This document shows positions 24,812 through 32,177 of a stretch of DNA of 43,352 nt, one piece after another (the stretch's first letter is position 1; every line of letters starts with the position of its first letter). The position numbers and the translations under genes were made by a program. The notes under the pieces were generated by a model, which worked only from the letters and a program-made list of their open reading frames with translations, ran no database searches and had not been told where the DNA came from. The stretch spans positions 1 through 43,352 of the forward strand of contig JAPPLY010000047.1 of the NCBI GenBank assembly GCA_028819305.1, written 5' to 3'. This DNA is from Bdellovibrionales bacterium (GTDB taxonomy: Bacteria > Bdellovibrionota > Bdellovibrionia > Bdellovibrionales > UBA1609).

Positions 24812-25569
24812 TAGATTTTTTTACCTGTAGGGGATGGAAAAGAAGAATGAGTTTTTATTTTATTCCATTGTGTATGTGGTTTTACAGAATTAATTTCTTT
24901 AGAAACTGTTTCCAACTCATCTTCAATGTTTTTTTGTTGTTCAGAAAAATTTTGTTGTGAGTTTTTGATTTTACTTAGTGTGGGGGTTAAACTTTCTTGA
25001 GAAGTTGTCAGGGGGGTATTTTCGGATAAAAGAAGGTCTTGTATATCTTCGTGAGAAGGTAGATCTTTTAAATTTTTTAAACTAAATACTTCTAAAAATC
25101 GCTTTGTTGTTTTATATGTAATATAATGCCCAGGGTCACAGCTCTTAGGCCCAAAACAAATTAAATCTTTTTCCATTAGGGTTTTCAGAAGATGCCCTGA
25201 CTCCACACCCCGTATTTCGTCTATAGTCGCTTTTTTGCAAGGTTGTTTATAAGCTACTATGACCAACACTTCCATAGCTGGAGGAGATAACTGGAAAAGG
25301 CGACCTTTAATCAGGCGACGGATATAATCCTTGTTTTCTTCTTTGGTTCTTAACTGCCAGGCCCCTGTTACTTCTTTTAATTCTATGCCACAGGAGTCTT
25401 CCTGATATTTTTTTTGTAAAACAGATAAAGCTTGTTTTATTTCTGATATAGGGACTTTTTCGGTATGAAACAGTCGCGATAAGTCCTGGGTGGATAGGGG
25501 CCGGTTGATAGCAAAAAAAACACTTTCTAATATAGATTGTAAGTCACTCGTTGATAGTTTCCTGTTCAT
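24811..25569 (-). CDS. scpB: Segregation and condensation protein B
   Basis: This 252-residue protein is the winged-helix kleisin partner in the SMC-ScpA-ScpB condensin that organises and segregates chromosomes. The core (~residues 5-165) contains LQSILESVFFAINRPLSTQD, LKEVTGAWQLRTK and LSPPAMEVLVIVAYKQP, followed by TIDEIRGVESGHLLKTLMEK, typical of ScpB. The C-terminal ~85 residues are a charged, Ser/Glu-rich tail longer than in most homologues. AAGGA lies seven bases before the ATG. It follows scpA after a 172-base gap that holds a repeat. Confidence 0.92.
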   Translation of the reverse strand: MNRKLSTSDLQSILESVFFAINRPLSTQDLSRLFHTEKVPISEIKQALSVLQKKYQEDSCGIELKEVTGAWQLRTKEENKDYIRRLIKGRLFQLSPPAMEVLVIVAYKQPCKKATIDEIRGVESGHLLKTLMEKDLICFGPKSCDPGHYITYKTTKRFLEVFSLKNLKDLPSHEDIQDLLLSENTPLTTSQESLTPTLSKIKNSQQNFSEQQKNIEDELETVSKEINSVKPHTQWNKIKTHSSFPSPTGKKI

Positions 25570-25645
25570 GGATCATCCTTTTTTGGTCTATGTTTTTTAT
25601 ACCTTTATGGTATTATCCTCGGTTTCATGGGGGCAAGCTTTTCCT

Positions 25646-25713
25646 ATACCCATAGGGGTATTATGTTTCTGTCATTTTTCGGTTCTTTCCTCCGGGCAAA
25701 CAAGTCTTTAAAA
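25646..25713. repeat. ~67-bp direct repeat, copy 1 (scpA-scpB gap)
   Basis: Read on the minus strand, it contains TTTTAAAGACTTGTTTGCCC and GGAGGAAAGAACC, then ACAGAAACATAATACC. It is closely similar to 26576-26642. In copy 2 the same sequence forms the last codons and 3' flank of a broken gene (PGGKN), so copy 1 looks like a duplicated gene tail placed between scpA and scpB. Confidence 0.55.
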
Positions 25714-25741
25714 TCGGAATTTTCAAACCCGTTCGTTATAA

Positions 25742-26524
25742 TTAAAGTGTTACTTCTATCTCCTGTTCTTGGAGAGAATGCAAGTCTTTACTATTAAAGT
25801 TTCTTTTTACAGAAACAGCAATATCGGAAAAGTCTTCTTTTTGAGAGAGGGATACCACTCCCAGGCGGGTGAGTTCTAAAAGAGCTAAAAAAGTCACCAG
25901 AAGGTGCGATATCGTTTTTTTGTCTTTTTGTATTAAGGAACTCATGTTCCATAAAGAGCCTGTGGTGAGGCGATGATGAATAGAACGAATACAGTCAAGC
26001 ATAAAGGGAAGGGGAGTTTCAATAGATACGGCGGGATCAAGGGCCTTTTTTCTAAATATTTTTTGATAAGTTCGCATTAATTTCAGTATAGGTTGCTTTT
26101 TTATATCGCTTTTTTGTAATTCAGCAGGAAAAGGAACGAGGTCTTTAATATTTTCTGCCGATTCCCATGTATCTCGATTAAGTTGGGGAAAACGGTTCAA
26201 TTTTTCACAAATACTTTGTACAGCCTGCATTTTTAACAAGCTTTGTGCAAGTTGTTTTTGGAGCTCTTGTTCATTTTCTATCTCTGCATCTTCTTGGGAT
26301 TCAGAAGGAAAAAGGCTTTTGGATTTAATATAGATCAATAGGGCCGCCATTTTTATAAAATCTCCAGCCGAGTCCAGATCTGTTATAGAGTTTTCTTTTA
26401 TGAAGTTTAAGTATTGCTCAGTGATTTTATGAATATCAATGTCAAATATGTCCATTTCCTCTTTTCGAATGAGCTGTAAAAGCAGATCTAGAGGGCCACT
26501 GAACTCTTTTATTTGAATTTGCAA
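25742..26524 (-). CDS. scpA: Segregation and condensation protein A (kleisin)
   Basis: This 260-residue kleisin links the SMC heads and recruits ScpB. Family hallmarks are IKEFSGPLDLLLQLIRKEEM, then DIFDIDIHKITEQYLNFI at the N-terminus, AGDFIKMAALLIYIKSKSLF (the MAATLLxIKSxxLLP block), and HLLVTFLALLELTRLGVVSL in the C-terminal winged helix. The start is a TTG, with AAAGGA about ten bases upstream. An ATG is not available nearby. It heads the run scpA-scpB-anchored protein-HTTM on the minus strand. Confidence 0.92.
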   Translation of the reverse strand: MQIQIKEFSGPLDLLLQLIRKEEMDIFDIDIHKITEQYLNFIKENSITDLDSAGDFIKMAALLIYIKSKSLFPSESQEDAEIENEQELQKQLAQSLLKMQAVQSICEKLNRFPQLNRDTWESAENIKDLVPFPAELQKSDIKKQPILKLMRTYQKIFRKKALDPAVSIETPLPFMLDCIRSIHHRLTTGSLWNMSSLIQKDKKTISHLLVTFLALLELTRLGVVSLSQKEDFSDIAVSVKRNFNSKDLHSLQEQEIEVTL

Positions 26525-26575
26525 AATGCTTAGTCCTTTTTTATAGTAATGTTTATCTGTGTTGTCTTTTCTCTT

Positions 26576-26642
26576 GTACCCTTATGGTATTATGTTTCCG
26601 TAATTTTTTAGTTCTTTCCTCCGGGCACATAAATCTTTAAAA
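26576..26642. repeat. ~67-bp direct repeat, copy 2 (upstream of scpA)
   Basis: Minus-strand TTTTAAAGATTTATGTGCCC and GGAGGAAAGAACT, then ACGGAAACATAATACC, align base by base with copy 1 at 25646-25713. It covers the 3' end of the frameshifted gene at 26608-26985. Confidence 0.55.
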
Positions 26643-26985
26643 CCTTACGGACTTTAGGGTCTTTTATATTTAAGTTTAACATATCTTTTCTTATTTCAAC
26701 AGGTATTTTAGAAAAAAAAGGCTGAAGTCCTTTTTCAAAAGAGATCTTTTCCAATTTATAGACTTCATACCGTGATAAAATAAAACAGCCATTATGGGCT
26801 GAGGACAGCCCTTCTGCTTTTACCCTTGACTTATCTAAAAAGGCACATACGAATTTGCTGTTTTAATCTCTAATGGTGCAGATTTAACTCCACCATTATT
26901 GTATATTAAACATAGACTGAAGAAACTTATTATAGTAATCAGCCCTTATAAAAAAATAAATGCGGAATTAAAAAGGTTTTCTCAT
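26608..26985 (-). pseudogene. Frameshifted gene for a small secreted protein
   Basis: On the minus strand, an ATG at 26985 opens MRKPF and then stops in a T run. A second frame continues a signal-peptide-like LITIISFFSLCLIYNNGGVK, then SAPLEIKTANSYVPF, and stops near 26837 in another T run. A third frame carries on as LDKSRVKAEGLSSAHNGCFI, then RKDMLNLNIKDPKVRKVLKI and YVPGGKN to a stop at 26608. Joined, the segments make one ~120-residue secreted protein of unknown family, broken by at least two frameshifts in homopolymers. Sequencing error is possible, but the tail is also duplicated at 25646. Confidence 0.5.
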
Positions 26986-27034
26986 TTTTATAAGTCTGTG
27001 TCTCCTATCAAAAGTCATGCACTTTTTTTGAAAT

Positions 27035-27120
27035 GTCATTCCCGTGCAAACGGGAATCCAGGAAGGTAAACAGAGAGATGCCCGCTTCCGCGGGCATGAC
27101 AGTCTTTGCGGGTATGACAT
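27035..27120. repeat. Cluster of REP-like palindromes
   Basis: ATTCCCGTGCAAACGGGAAT (27038-27057) and ATGCCCGCTTCCGCGGGCAT (27078-27096) are two near-perfect hairpins bracketed by GTCAT and ATGAC, followed by GCGGGTATGACA. This is the common GTCATTCCCGCxxxxGCGGGAATCC type of dispersed intergenic palindrome. Related pieces lie near 5925, 19366, 22110 and 23150. Confidence 0.7.
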
Positions 27121-27176
27121 TATTTTTTCCATAGGTGCGGGATAGATAAGGTAATGACTGTACTTTATGATTGTAT

Positions 27177-27281
27177 TTCTTCAGGAAAACAGTTTGCCGG
27201 CTAAGGGTCCAAGGCCATTGGCTTTCTACCTAGGAAAGACAAGGGCCGTCCCGAAAGAGGCAAATCTGTTTTCCTGAAGAA
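27177..27281. repeat. Fold-back repeat family, copy B (inverted relative to copy A)
   Basis: The arms TTCTTCAGGAAAACAGTTTG(CC) at 27177-27198 and GGCAAATCTGTTTTCCTGAA(GAA) at 27259-27281 pair along their length. The reverse complement of the whole aligns to 5983-6105, including GGACGGCCCTTGTCTTTCCT, then AGGTAGAAAGCC. It ends 22 bases before the small zinc-finger ORF. Confidence 0.7.
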
Positions 27282-27303
27282 CACAAACCGTAGGTGATAT
27301 AAA

Positions 27304-27441
27304 ATGAAAAAACTTAAGTGTAAATATTGTAAAAAAGTATTTTGGCCTGTAAGAAGACAAAAATTCACTTGCGGACAGGAGCAATGCCAACAAAAAAGAA
27401 AGATTATCAAAGAGAGTATATGCAAGGGCCAGAGCCAATAA
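27304..27441 (+). pseudogene. Small Cys-rich zinc-finger ORF, probably frameshifted
   Basis: The 45-codon ORF starts MKKLKCKYCKKVFWPVRRQK and continues FTCGQEQCQQKRK. The C-x2-C ... C-x4-C spacing matches small zinc fingers of the type C-x-x-C-x-KxFxP...C-x4-C. In such proteins the region after the last Cys usually reads like DYQREYM. The +1 frame here gives exactly KKDYQREYMQGPEPIIKWYS after an A-rich run (CAACAAAAAAGAAAG), so one base has probably been lost or gained. The rest of the gap to 27671 has only AT-rich palindromes. Confidence 0.4.
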
Positions 27442-27671
27442 TCAAGTGGTACTCTTTCTAATAGCCACATAGAACTTTAAATAGAGCCGCAGAGAAGTTT
27501 AAAAAACGCCTGCCTTTGCTCAATTTAGCCGATTATGCAATCAAATTATGACAAAAATGACCCGGATTTCAGTCCGAAAATAGGAGGTTGATCCGAAACA
27601 ATATAAAAAATTATATTTTTTAGGAAAAATGACGATAAATCAATAAATCAATTATTAAAGGAGGAGGAAAA

Positions 27672-28610
27672 ATGACAGTTGGAACGTTAAAAAAAATTGA
27701 GCTTCGGAAAATATGGCCTCGTGAAGATACAGAGTTTACTAAATGGTTGAATGATAACCTGGATATTTTAGGGGAAGCCATTGGTTTAGATTTAGAGGAA
27801 TCAGAAACAGAATGCTCATGGGATAACTCTGATTTGAGGGTAGATATTAGGGCTACAACAAAAGACGCGAAAAACGTTGTGATAGAAAATCAATTAGAAC
27901 AAACTAACCATAAACATTTAGGTCAAATTATGACTTACATGATAAATATGGAAGCTAAAATTGCTGTTTGGATTGCAAAAGAAGTCAGACAAGAGCATAT
28001 TAAAGTAATTGAATGGCTTAATGAATTTACAGATAAGGATTTTTATTTGATCCAATTAGAAAGCTACCGGATTGATGACTCAAAACCTGCTCCTTTTTTG
28101 AAAGTTATTTGCCAGCCAAGCGCAGAAAGGAAAGCTTTAGGAAAACAGAAAAAAGAGTTAAGTGAAGTATGTAAATTAAAACAAGATTTTTGGATAAGGC
28201 TTTTAGATAATAGTAGAGGAAAAACAGATTTCTTTTCTAATACAGGTCCTTCTACATGGACAGTTATAGAACATCATATCAATAAAGATATACATCTAGT
28301 TTATCGTGTTAACAAAAATAAAGGAGCAATAGGTGTTTGTTTTGCAGAGCATTTAAAAAACCGTTTTTTAAGTTTAAAGAAAAATTGGAAAAGTAAATTA
28401 GGATTTGATTTAGAGCTTAAAAAAGTAGGAAATGACGGAGCCCCTTCTACAAAACATCAATTTATTAAATGGTTTGACAAAGGAGGTTATAGGAATCCGG
28501 AACACGAATGGGATCAGATTCAAGAGGAAATGATAAATAATATGATTGCTTTGGAAAAGCTTTTAAAACCTGCTTTAGATAAAATTGAGCCTTCTCGTAA
28601 AGTTGCTTAA
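27672..28610 (+). CDS. DUF4268-type PD-(D/E)XK nuclease-like protein
   Basis: This 312-residue protein has an N-terminal PD-(D/E)XK-like core. VDIRATT has Asp58, and VVIENQLEQTNHKHLGQIMT has Glu72-Asn-Gln74, the E-x-Q variant seen in this family. Then comes AKIAVWIAKEVRQEHIKVIE, WLNEFTDKDFYLIQLESYRI and a DUF4268-like C-terminal half (TGPSTWTVIEHHINKDIHLV, KGGYRNPEHEWDQIQEEMI). Such genes occur in defence-type accessory regions. A DNA-cleavage role is inferred. AAGGAGGAGG gives a very strong ribosome site. It is the only intact gene in a stretch of relics and repeats. Confidence 0.85.
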   Translation: MTVGTLKKIELRKIWPREDTEFTKWLNDNLDILGEAIGLDLEESETECSWDNSDLRVDIRATTKDAKNVVIENQLEQTNHKHLGQIMTYMINMEAKIAVWIAKEVRQEHIKVIEWLNEFTDKDFYLIQLESYRIDDSKPAPFLKVICQPSAERKALGKQKKELSEVCKLKQDFWIRLLDNSRGKTDFFSNTGPSTWTVIEHHINKDIHLVYRVNKNKGAIGVCFAEHLKNRFLSLKKNWKSKLGFDLELKKVGNDGAPSTKHQFIKWFDKGGYRNPEHEWDQIQEEMINNMIALEKLLKPALDKIEPSRKVA

Positions 28611-28631
28611 AAAAATATTTTTAATTTAAGT

Positions 28632-28727
28632 CTGGCACTTATAAAAAAGACCCAAGAATACTTAAAAGCAGGAGACAGTGCCAGACTTGTCAATAGGAAA
28701 GACTTTAAACCCAAAGCCTTTAACTGA
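28632..28727 (+). pseudogene. Internally deleted relic of the coiled-coil PD-(D/E)XK gene
   Basis: One open frame reads LALIKKTQEYLKAGDSARLV, then NRKDFKPKAFN and a stop. The first part matches residues ~11-20 of the protein at 22252 (ALIKETQINLK) and the rest matches its C-terminus (GDSASLVNKKDFKPKAFN). About 170 codons between are missing, with the frame preserved. Similarity continues a few bases past the stop. There is no start codon. Confidence 0.65.
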
Positions 28728-28768
28728 AAAGCCATTTTGAAAGTAAGAGTTCAGTTTTGTAAACAGGA

Positions 28769-28804
28769 AAGGCGGTAAGGCAATTTGTTGCCTTACCGCC
28801 TTTT
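28769..28804 (+). terminator. Perfect 16-bp hairpin, likely terminator
   Basis: AAAGGCGGTAAGGCAA, a TTTG loop and TTGCCTTACCGCCTTT form a perfect 16-bp stem with A on the left side and T on the right (TTTTG). It stands after the DUF4268 gene and relic and before a small membrane-protein gene. It could stop transcription in both directions. Confidence 0.6.
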
Positions 28805-28846
28805 GAAAGCAGGGAATAAGGATCACACCGGACTTGTGTAAAAATA

Positions 28847-29050
28847 ATGAAATTTAAAGAGAGAGCTTTATACTTTTTATCTTATGTTCTAGCTGGGGTT
28901 GTGGTGTTTTCATTCCTATACTGGTATTTTTGGCTGGCTCCTAATGAAAATGGTGAGGAAATAATAAGAGGCCCTGCTATTATTCCCGTTGAAGAAGGTT
29001 GTTACATTAAAATGGAAAATGGAGAGTGTGCTGAACCAGGTTCATTTTAA
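28847..29050 (+). CDS. Small single-pass membrane protein
   Basis: This 67-residue ORF has one clear membrane helix (YFLSYVLAGVVVFSFLYWYF, residues ~9-28) after a basic N-terminus (KFKER), then an acidic tail with two cysteines (GCYIKMENGECAEPG). The CGCYxxxNGEC-like tail suggests an exported, perhaps disulfide-bonded end. There is no good ribosome site and I cannot name a family. It sits directly upstream of a fold-back repeat. Confidence 0.5.
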   Translation: MKFKERALYFLSYVLAGVVVFSFLYWYFWLAPNENGEEIIRGPAIIPVEEGCYIKMENGECAEPGSF

Positions 29051-29064
29051 ACCCAATGAAACAC

Positions 29065-29176
29065 TTCAGGAGAGAACAAGATTTAAAAGCGAGTTCGGAT
29101 TTGAGCACAGAGCAACCTATGGTTGCTCTGTGGCAAACCGCATGTTTGAGCCTTTTAAATCTTGTTCTCTCCTGAA
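29065..29176. repeat. 112-bp fold-back element, second type
   Basis: Perfect 25-bp arms, TTCAGGAGAGAACAAGATTT(AAAAG) at 29065-29089 and their complement at 29152-29176, enclose a perfect inner hairpin (ACAGAGCAACC/GGTTGCTCTGT, loop TAT, 29107-29131). The segments between also pair loosely. The outer ends begin TTCAGGA, as in the copy at 27177, but the interior is different. It may be a relative or a separate family. Confidence 0.6.
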
Positions 29177-29275
29177 AAAAGTCATTACTTTAAACCCAAA
29201 GGGATTTATTAATGAGCGTGCTCCTCGATTGCATGAAACAAAATAGCTTTACTGCCGGCTCGGTGTAATCTGGTA

Positions 29276-30010
29276 TTAGAAAAAAGGAACCCCTTTTGTG
29301 GCCAGGTAAATCAGTTGTGATGAAAGCCAATGAGCCGGGAATACCAGATAACGGAAACCGCCAGTTACAAAAAGGGCAATTAAGATAAAGGAAGTGTAAG
29401 TTTCCCATTGCTCCAGACGCCAATTCCATTCTACCGGTAGGAAACGGGCTATTACTTTTCCCCCATCTAAGGGATGTAGAGGGATAAGGTTGAAAAGCCC
29501 CAATAATAGATTGATATAAATAAAAGCTTGTAGAATGAGATTAGCTCCCACTAGAGATGAGAAAAGCGGATGGTCCGGTGTAGTAGCATACGCATAGGGT
29601 CCCCCTATCATTTCTATAGAAGATAGTGGCAAGTGAGATAGCAAAGATAAAATAGCCAGTACAATAGTCCCTAAAAAAGCTAGACAAAAGTTAGATAAGG
29701 GACCTGCAAAAGCGATCCAGAACATATCCTGTTTTGGTTTTTTTAAAACAGAAGGATTAACAGGTACCGGCTTAGCCCAACCAAATACAGGTAGTCCCAT
29801 AAATATAGACATCAGAGGCAATATAAAAGTTCCTATTATATCTGCATGAACAAAAGGGTTTAGGCTCAGCCGGCCTTCGTCACGAGCGAGATGGTCTCCT
29901 TTAAGAGAGGCGACCCAGGCATGCGCCCATTCGTGTACACAAAGCGAAAAAAGCAAAGGCACATAAAAAATAAAAAAACGGGAAACCAGTTGATATACAG
30001 AATCCGACAT
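29276..30010 (-). CDS. Site-2 protease family (M50) intramembrane metalloprotease
   Basis: This 244-residue polytopic protein has the zinc motif HEWAH in SLCVHEWAHAWVASLKGD (residues ~23-40), with the second metal ligand in NLIPLHPLDGGKVIARFLP near 180. About six membrane helices are present. There is no PDZ or CBS domain, so it is the short Rv/YwhC-like type and not RseP. It would cut membrane-spanning substrates in the inner membrane; the substrate is unknown. It is divergent from the GspE/PilB gene, 114 bases away. The 3' gap (29051-29275) is taken by a fold-back repeat. Confidence 0.88.
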   Translation of the reverse strand: MSDSVYQLVSRFFIFYVPLLFSLCVHEWAHAWVASLKGDHLARDEGRLSLNPFVHADIIGTFILPLMSIFMGLPVFGWAKPVPVNPSVLKKPKQDMFWIAFAGPLSNFCLAFLGTIVLAILSLLSHLPLSSIEMIGGPYAYATTPDHPLFSSLVGANLILQAFIYINLLLGLFNLIPLHPLDGGKVIARFLPVEWNWRLEQWETYTSFILIALFVTGGFRYLVFPAHWLSSQLIYLATKGVPFF

Positions 30011-30124
30011 AACTTATAGTATATGTTTTTCCTAACTGCTGTGCAATACTTTGGCTTACTCGTTAATTTAAGAAAAATTAAATTTTCCATGTAGAAAAAA
30101 TACCATAAATAAAAAAATAAGGTT

Positions 30125-31831
30125 ATGATCCCTTTTATGGATATGAACAGTTACGAGTCTTTGATTTTAAAGAATAGCACTTTAAGTAAAGCGCAATTAC
30201 GGACTATTCTGAGTTCAAAAAATAAAAAAGGTGTTAGTCTTCAACAAGCTTTGGAAAAACAAAAAAAAAGCTTTTCCTCTGGAGAGGAAGCTTTATCTTT
30301 CCTATGTCAACATTTACAGGTTCCTTTTATAAAGGAAGTGCCTGTTCAGGAAATTGCGGATGAACTCATCCAACATTTCCCCATTAGTTATGCTAAGGCA
30401 AACATGGTTTTGCCTTTTAAAGTGGAAGGGCACAAAATTCATATCTTGAGTGCTAATCCTCTTAATTTTCAGGTGTTTTCTGACCTGAAGCTGAAATTTA
30501 AAAAAGAGGTGCGTCCTGTTGTTAGTCTTGGTTCAAAAGTGCAGGAAGCTATTAATAGTGTGTATGAAAGGAGCTCCGGTGAGCTAGATGAGTTTGCCGA
30601 TATTAGCAAAGAGGATTATGATCTGGAAAGTACGGTCATTGACCTGTTGGATGCGGATGACTCCGCACCGGTTATTAAGTTGGTGAACACTCTTCTTTTT
30701 AAAGCGGTTAAGGAAAGAGCTTCTGATATTCATATTGAGCCTTATGAAAAGGAGTTGGTAGTAAGGTTTCGTGTGGATGGAGCTTTATATTCCATTTTTA
30801 AACCGCCAAAGAGTTTGCAAAATGCCATTATTTCCCGAATAAAAATTATGGGAGACTTAAATATTGCGGAAAAAAGATTGCCCCAGGATGGAAGAATTCA
30901 TCTTCGTCTGGCGGGAAAAGATGTGGATATCAGACTTAGCTCTATTCCCACAGCCTTTGGTGAAAGGTTAGTCCTGCGTATGCAAGATCGCACTCAAGTG
31001 GTTTTAGAATTAGATGAGTTGGGTTTTTCCACTCAGAATTTAAAAAACTTTAATGCTCTTTTAGATAAAAATTATGGAATTATTTTGATTACGGGGCCTA
31101 CAGGAAGCGGGAAGTCCACTACCTTATATGCTGCACTTAATCAAATTAACTCTATAGATCAAAATATTATTACTGTGGAAGACCCTGTAGAAAGACGCAT
31201 AAAAGGAATTGGGCAGATTCAAGTTAATTCAAAAATCGGATTAACATTTGCAAACGGCCTTCGTTCTATTTTGCGTCAAGACCCTGATACTATTATGGTT
31301 GGTGAAATTCGGGATATTGAAACGATGAAAATTGCGATCAATGCCTCCTTAACCGGTCACCTGGTGCTTTCCACAATACACACAAATGACTCTGCTTCTG
31401 TTTTTCCTCGTTTAATTGATATGGGAGGGGAACCTTTTTTAATTGCCACTTCTATTTTAGGTGTTATGGCTCAACGCTTGGTGAGGGTTCTTTGTCAGGA
31501 TTGTCGTCAATCCTATAAACCGACAAAAAAAGATGTTGCTTTTCTTAATAGTGAAAATAAAGACATGAAAATACCCTCAAAGATATTTAAAGCTAAGGGA
31601 TGTAAAAATTGTGAGTTTAAAGGTTATGTAGGTAGAACTATGATACAAGAGATCCTTGTAACGGATGAAGACATTCGTGTTCTGGTAATGAACCATAAAG
31701 ATAGCCATTCTATTAAAAAAAAGGCACTCAAAAAAGGTATGGTTACTTTTCGGCAAAATGGCATAGAGAAGATATGTAAAGGAATTACTACTATTGAAGA
31801 GGTGGTGTATAATACACAGTTGGATGCCTGA
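30125..31831 (+). CDS. GspE/PilB-family secretion or pilus assembly ATPase
   Basis: This 568-residue hexameric ATPase has an N-terminal GSPII_E/MshEN domain (~5-150), then the ATPase core: Walker A GPTGSGKST at 324-332 (Lys330), Asp box ITVEDPVERRIKGIGQIQVN, Walker B RQDPDTIMVGEIRDIETM and His box TGHLVLSTIHTNDSASVFPR. A tetra-cysteine zinc site follows (VLCQDCRQS ... GCKNCEFKGYVGR). It powers type IV pilus extension or type II secretion. None of the other pil/gsp genes is here, so PilB and GspE cannot be separated. The starts at 30125, 30137 and 30143 are all possible, with no clear ribosome site. Confidence 0.9.
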   Translation: MIPFMDMNSYESLILKNSTLSKAQLRTILSSKNKKGVSLQQALEKQKKSFSSGEEALSFLCQHLQVPFIKEVPVQEIADELIQHFPISYAKANMVLPFKVEGHKIHILSANPLNFQVFSDLKLKFKKEVRPVVSLGSKVQEAINSVYERSSGELDEFADISKEDYDLESTVIDLLDADDSAPVIKLVNTLLFKAVKERASDIHIEPYEKELVVRFRVDGALYSIFKPPKSLQNAIISRIKIMGDLNIAEKRLPQDGRIHLRLAGKDVDIRLSSIPTAFGERLVLRMQDRTQVVLELDELGFSTQNLKNFNALLDKNYGIILITGPTGSGKSTTLYAALNQINSIDQNIITVEDPVERRIKGIGQIQVNSKIGLTFANGLRSILRQDPDTIMVGEIRDIETMKIAINASLTGHLVLSTIHTNDSASVFPRLIDMGGEPFLIATSILGVMAQRLVRVLCQDCRQSYKPTKKDVAFLNSENKDMKIPSKIFKAKGCKNCEFKGYVGRTMIQEILVTDEDIRVLVMNHKDSHSIKKKALKKGMVTFRQNGIEKICKGITTIEEVVYNTQLDA

Positions 31832-31862
31832 TATTTTTTAACTCCCTTAAAAAGCGAGTTTA

Positions 31863-32060
31863 ATGGGAGAAGCGGGCTTGCCTTTACTGGAGAGAGGCTT
31901 TGAAACAGGTAATCAGATGTTGCAAAAGCGCGCTCTGAGTTCAGCGGTCTGGATAGGAGAGGCTGCCATTCCTATGTTAAAGCGTGTTTTGAAAAACAAA
32001 AATTTGAGCAAAAAAATAAAAACAGATACTGAAGAGACTTTACAATGGGTGGCAATATAG
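31863..32060 (+). CDS. Small HEAT-repeat-like ORF
   Basis: This 65-residue ORF starts 31 bases after the ATPase stop. GEAGLPLLERGFETGNQMLQ and WIGEAAIPMLKRVLKNKNLS read as two consecutive HEAT-like helix pairs with the repeated GEA.(I/L)P.L pattern. Real HEAT proteins have many more units, so this may be the remnant of a longer gene or a genuine small adaptor. The ribosome site is weak. Confidence 0.45.
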   Translation: MGEAGLPLLERGFETGNQMLQKRALSSAVWIGEAAIPMLKRVLKNKNLSKKIKTDTEETLQWVAI

Positions 32061-32177
32061 GAAGAACATAAAAAACTGATTTTTTTTAAGTTTTTCTATT
32101 TGATCATTAGGCAGAGTACCACGGCTTTAGCTATAAGGGTCTCTTACTAACAAAATACTCGATTTTTCAGAAATTTT

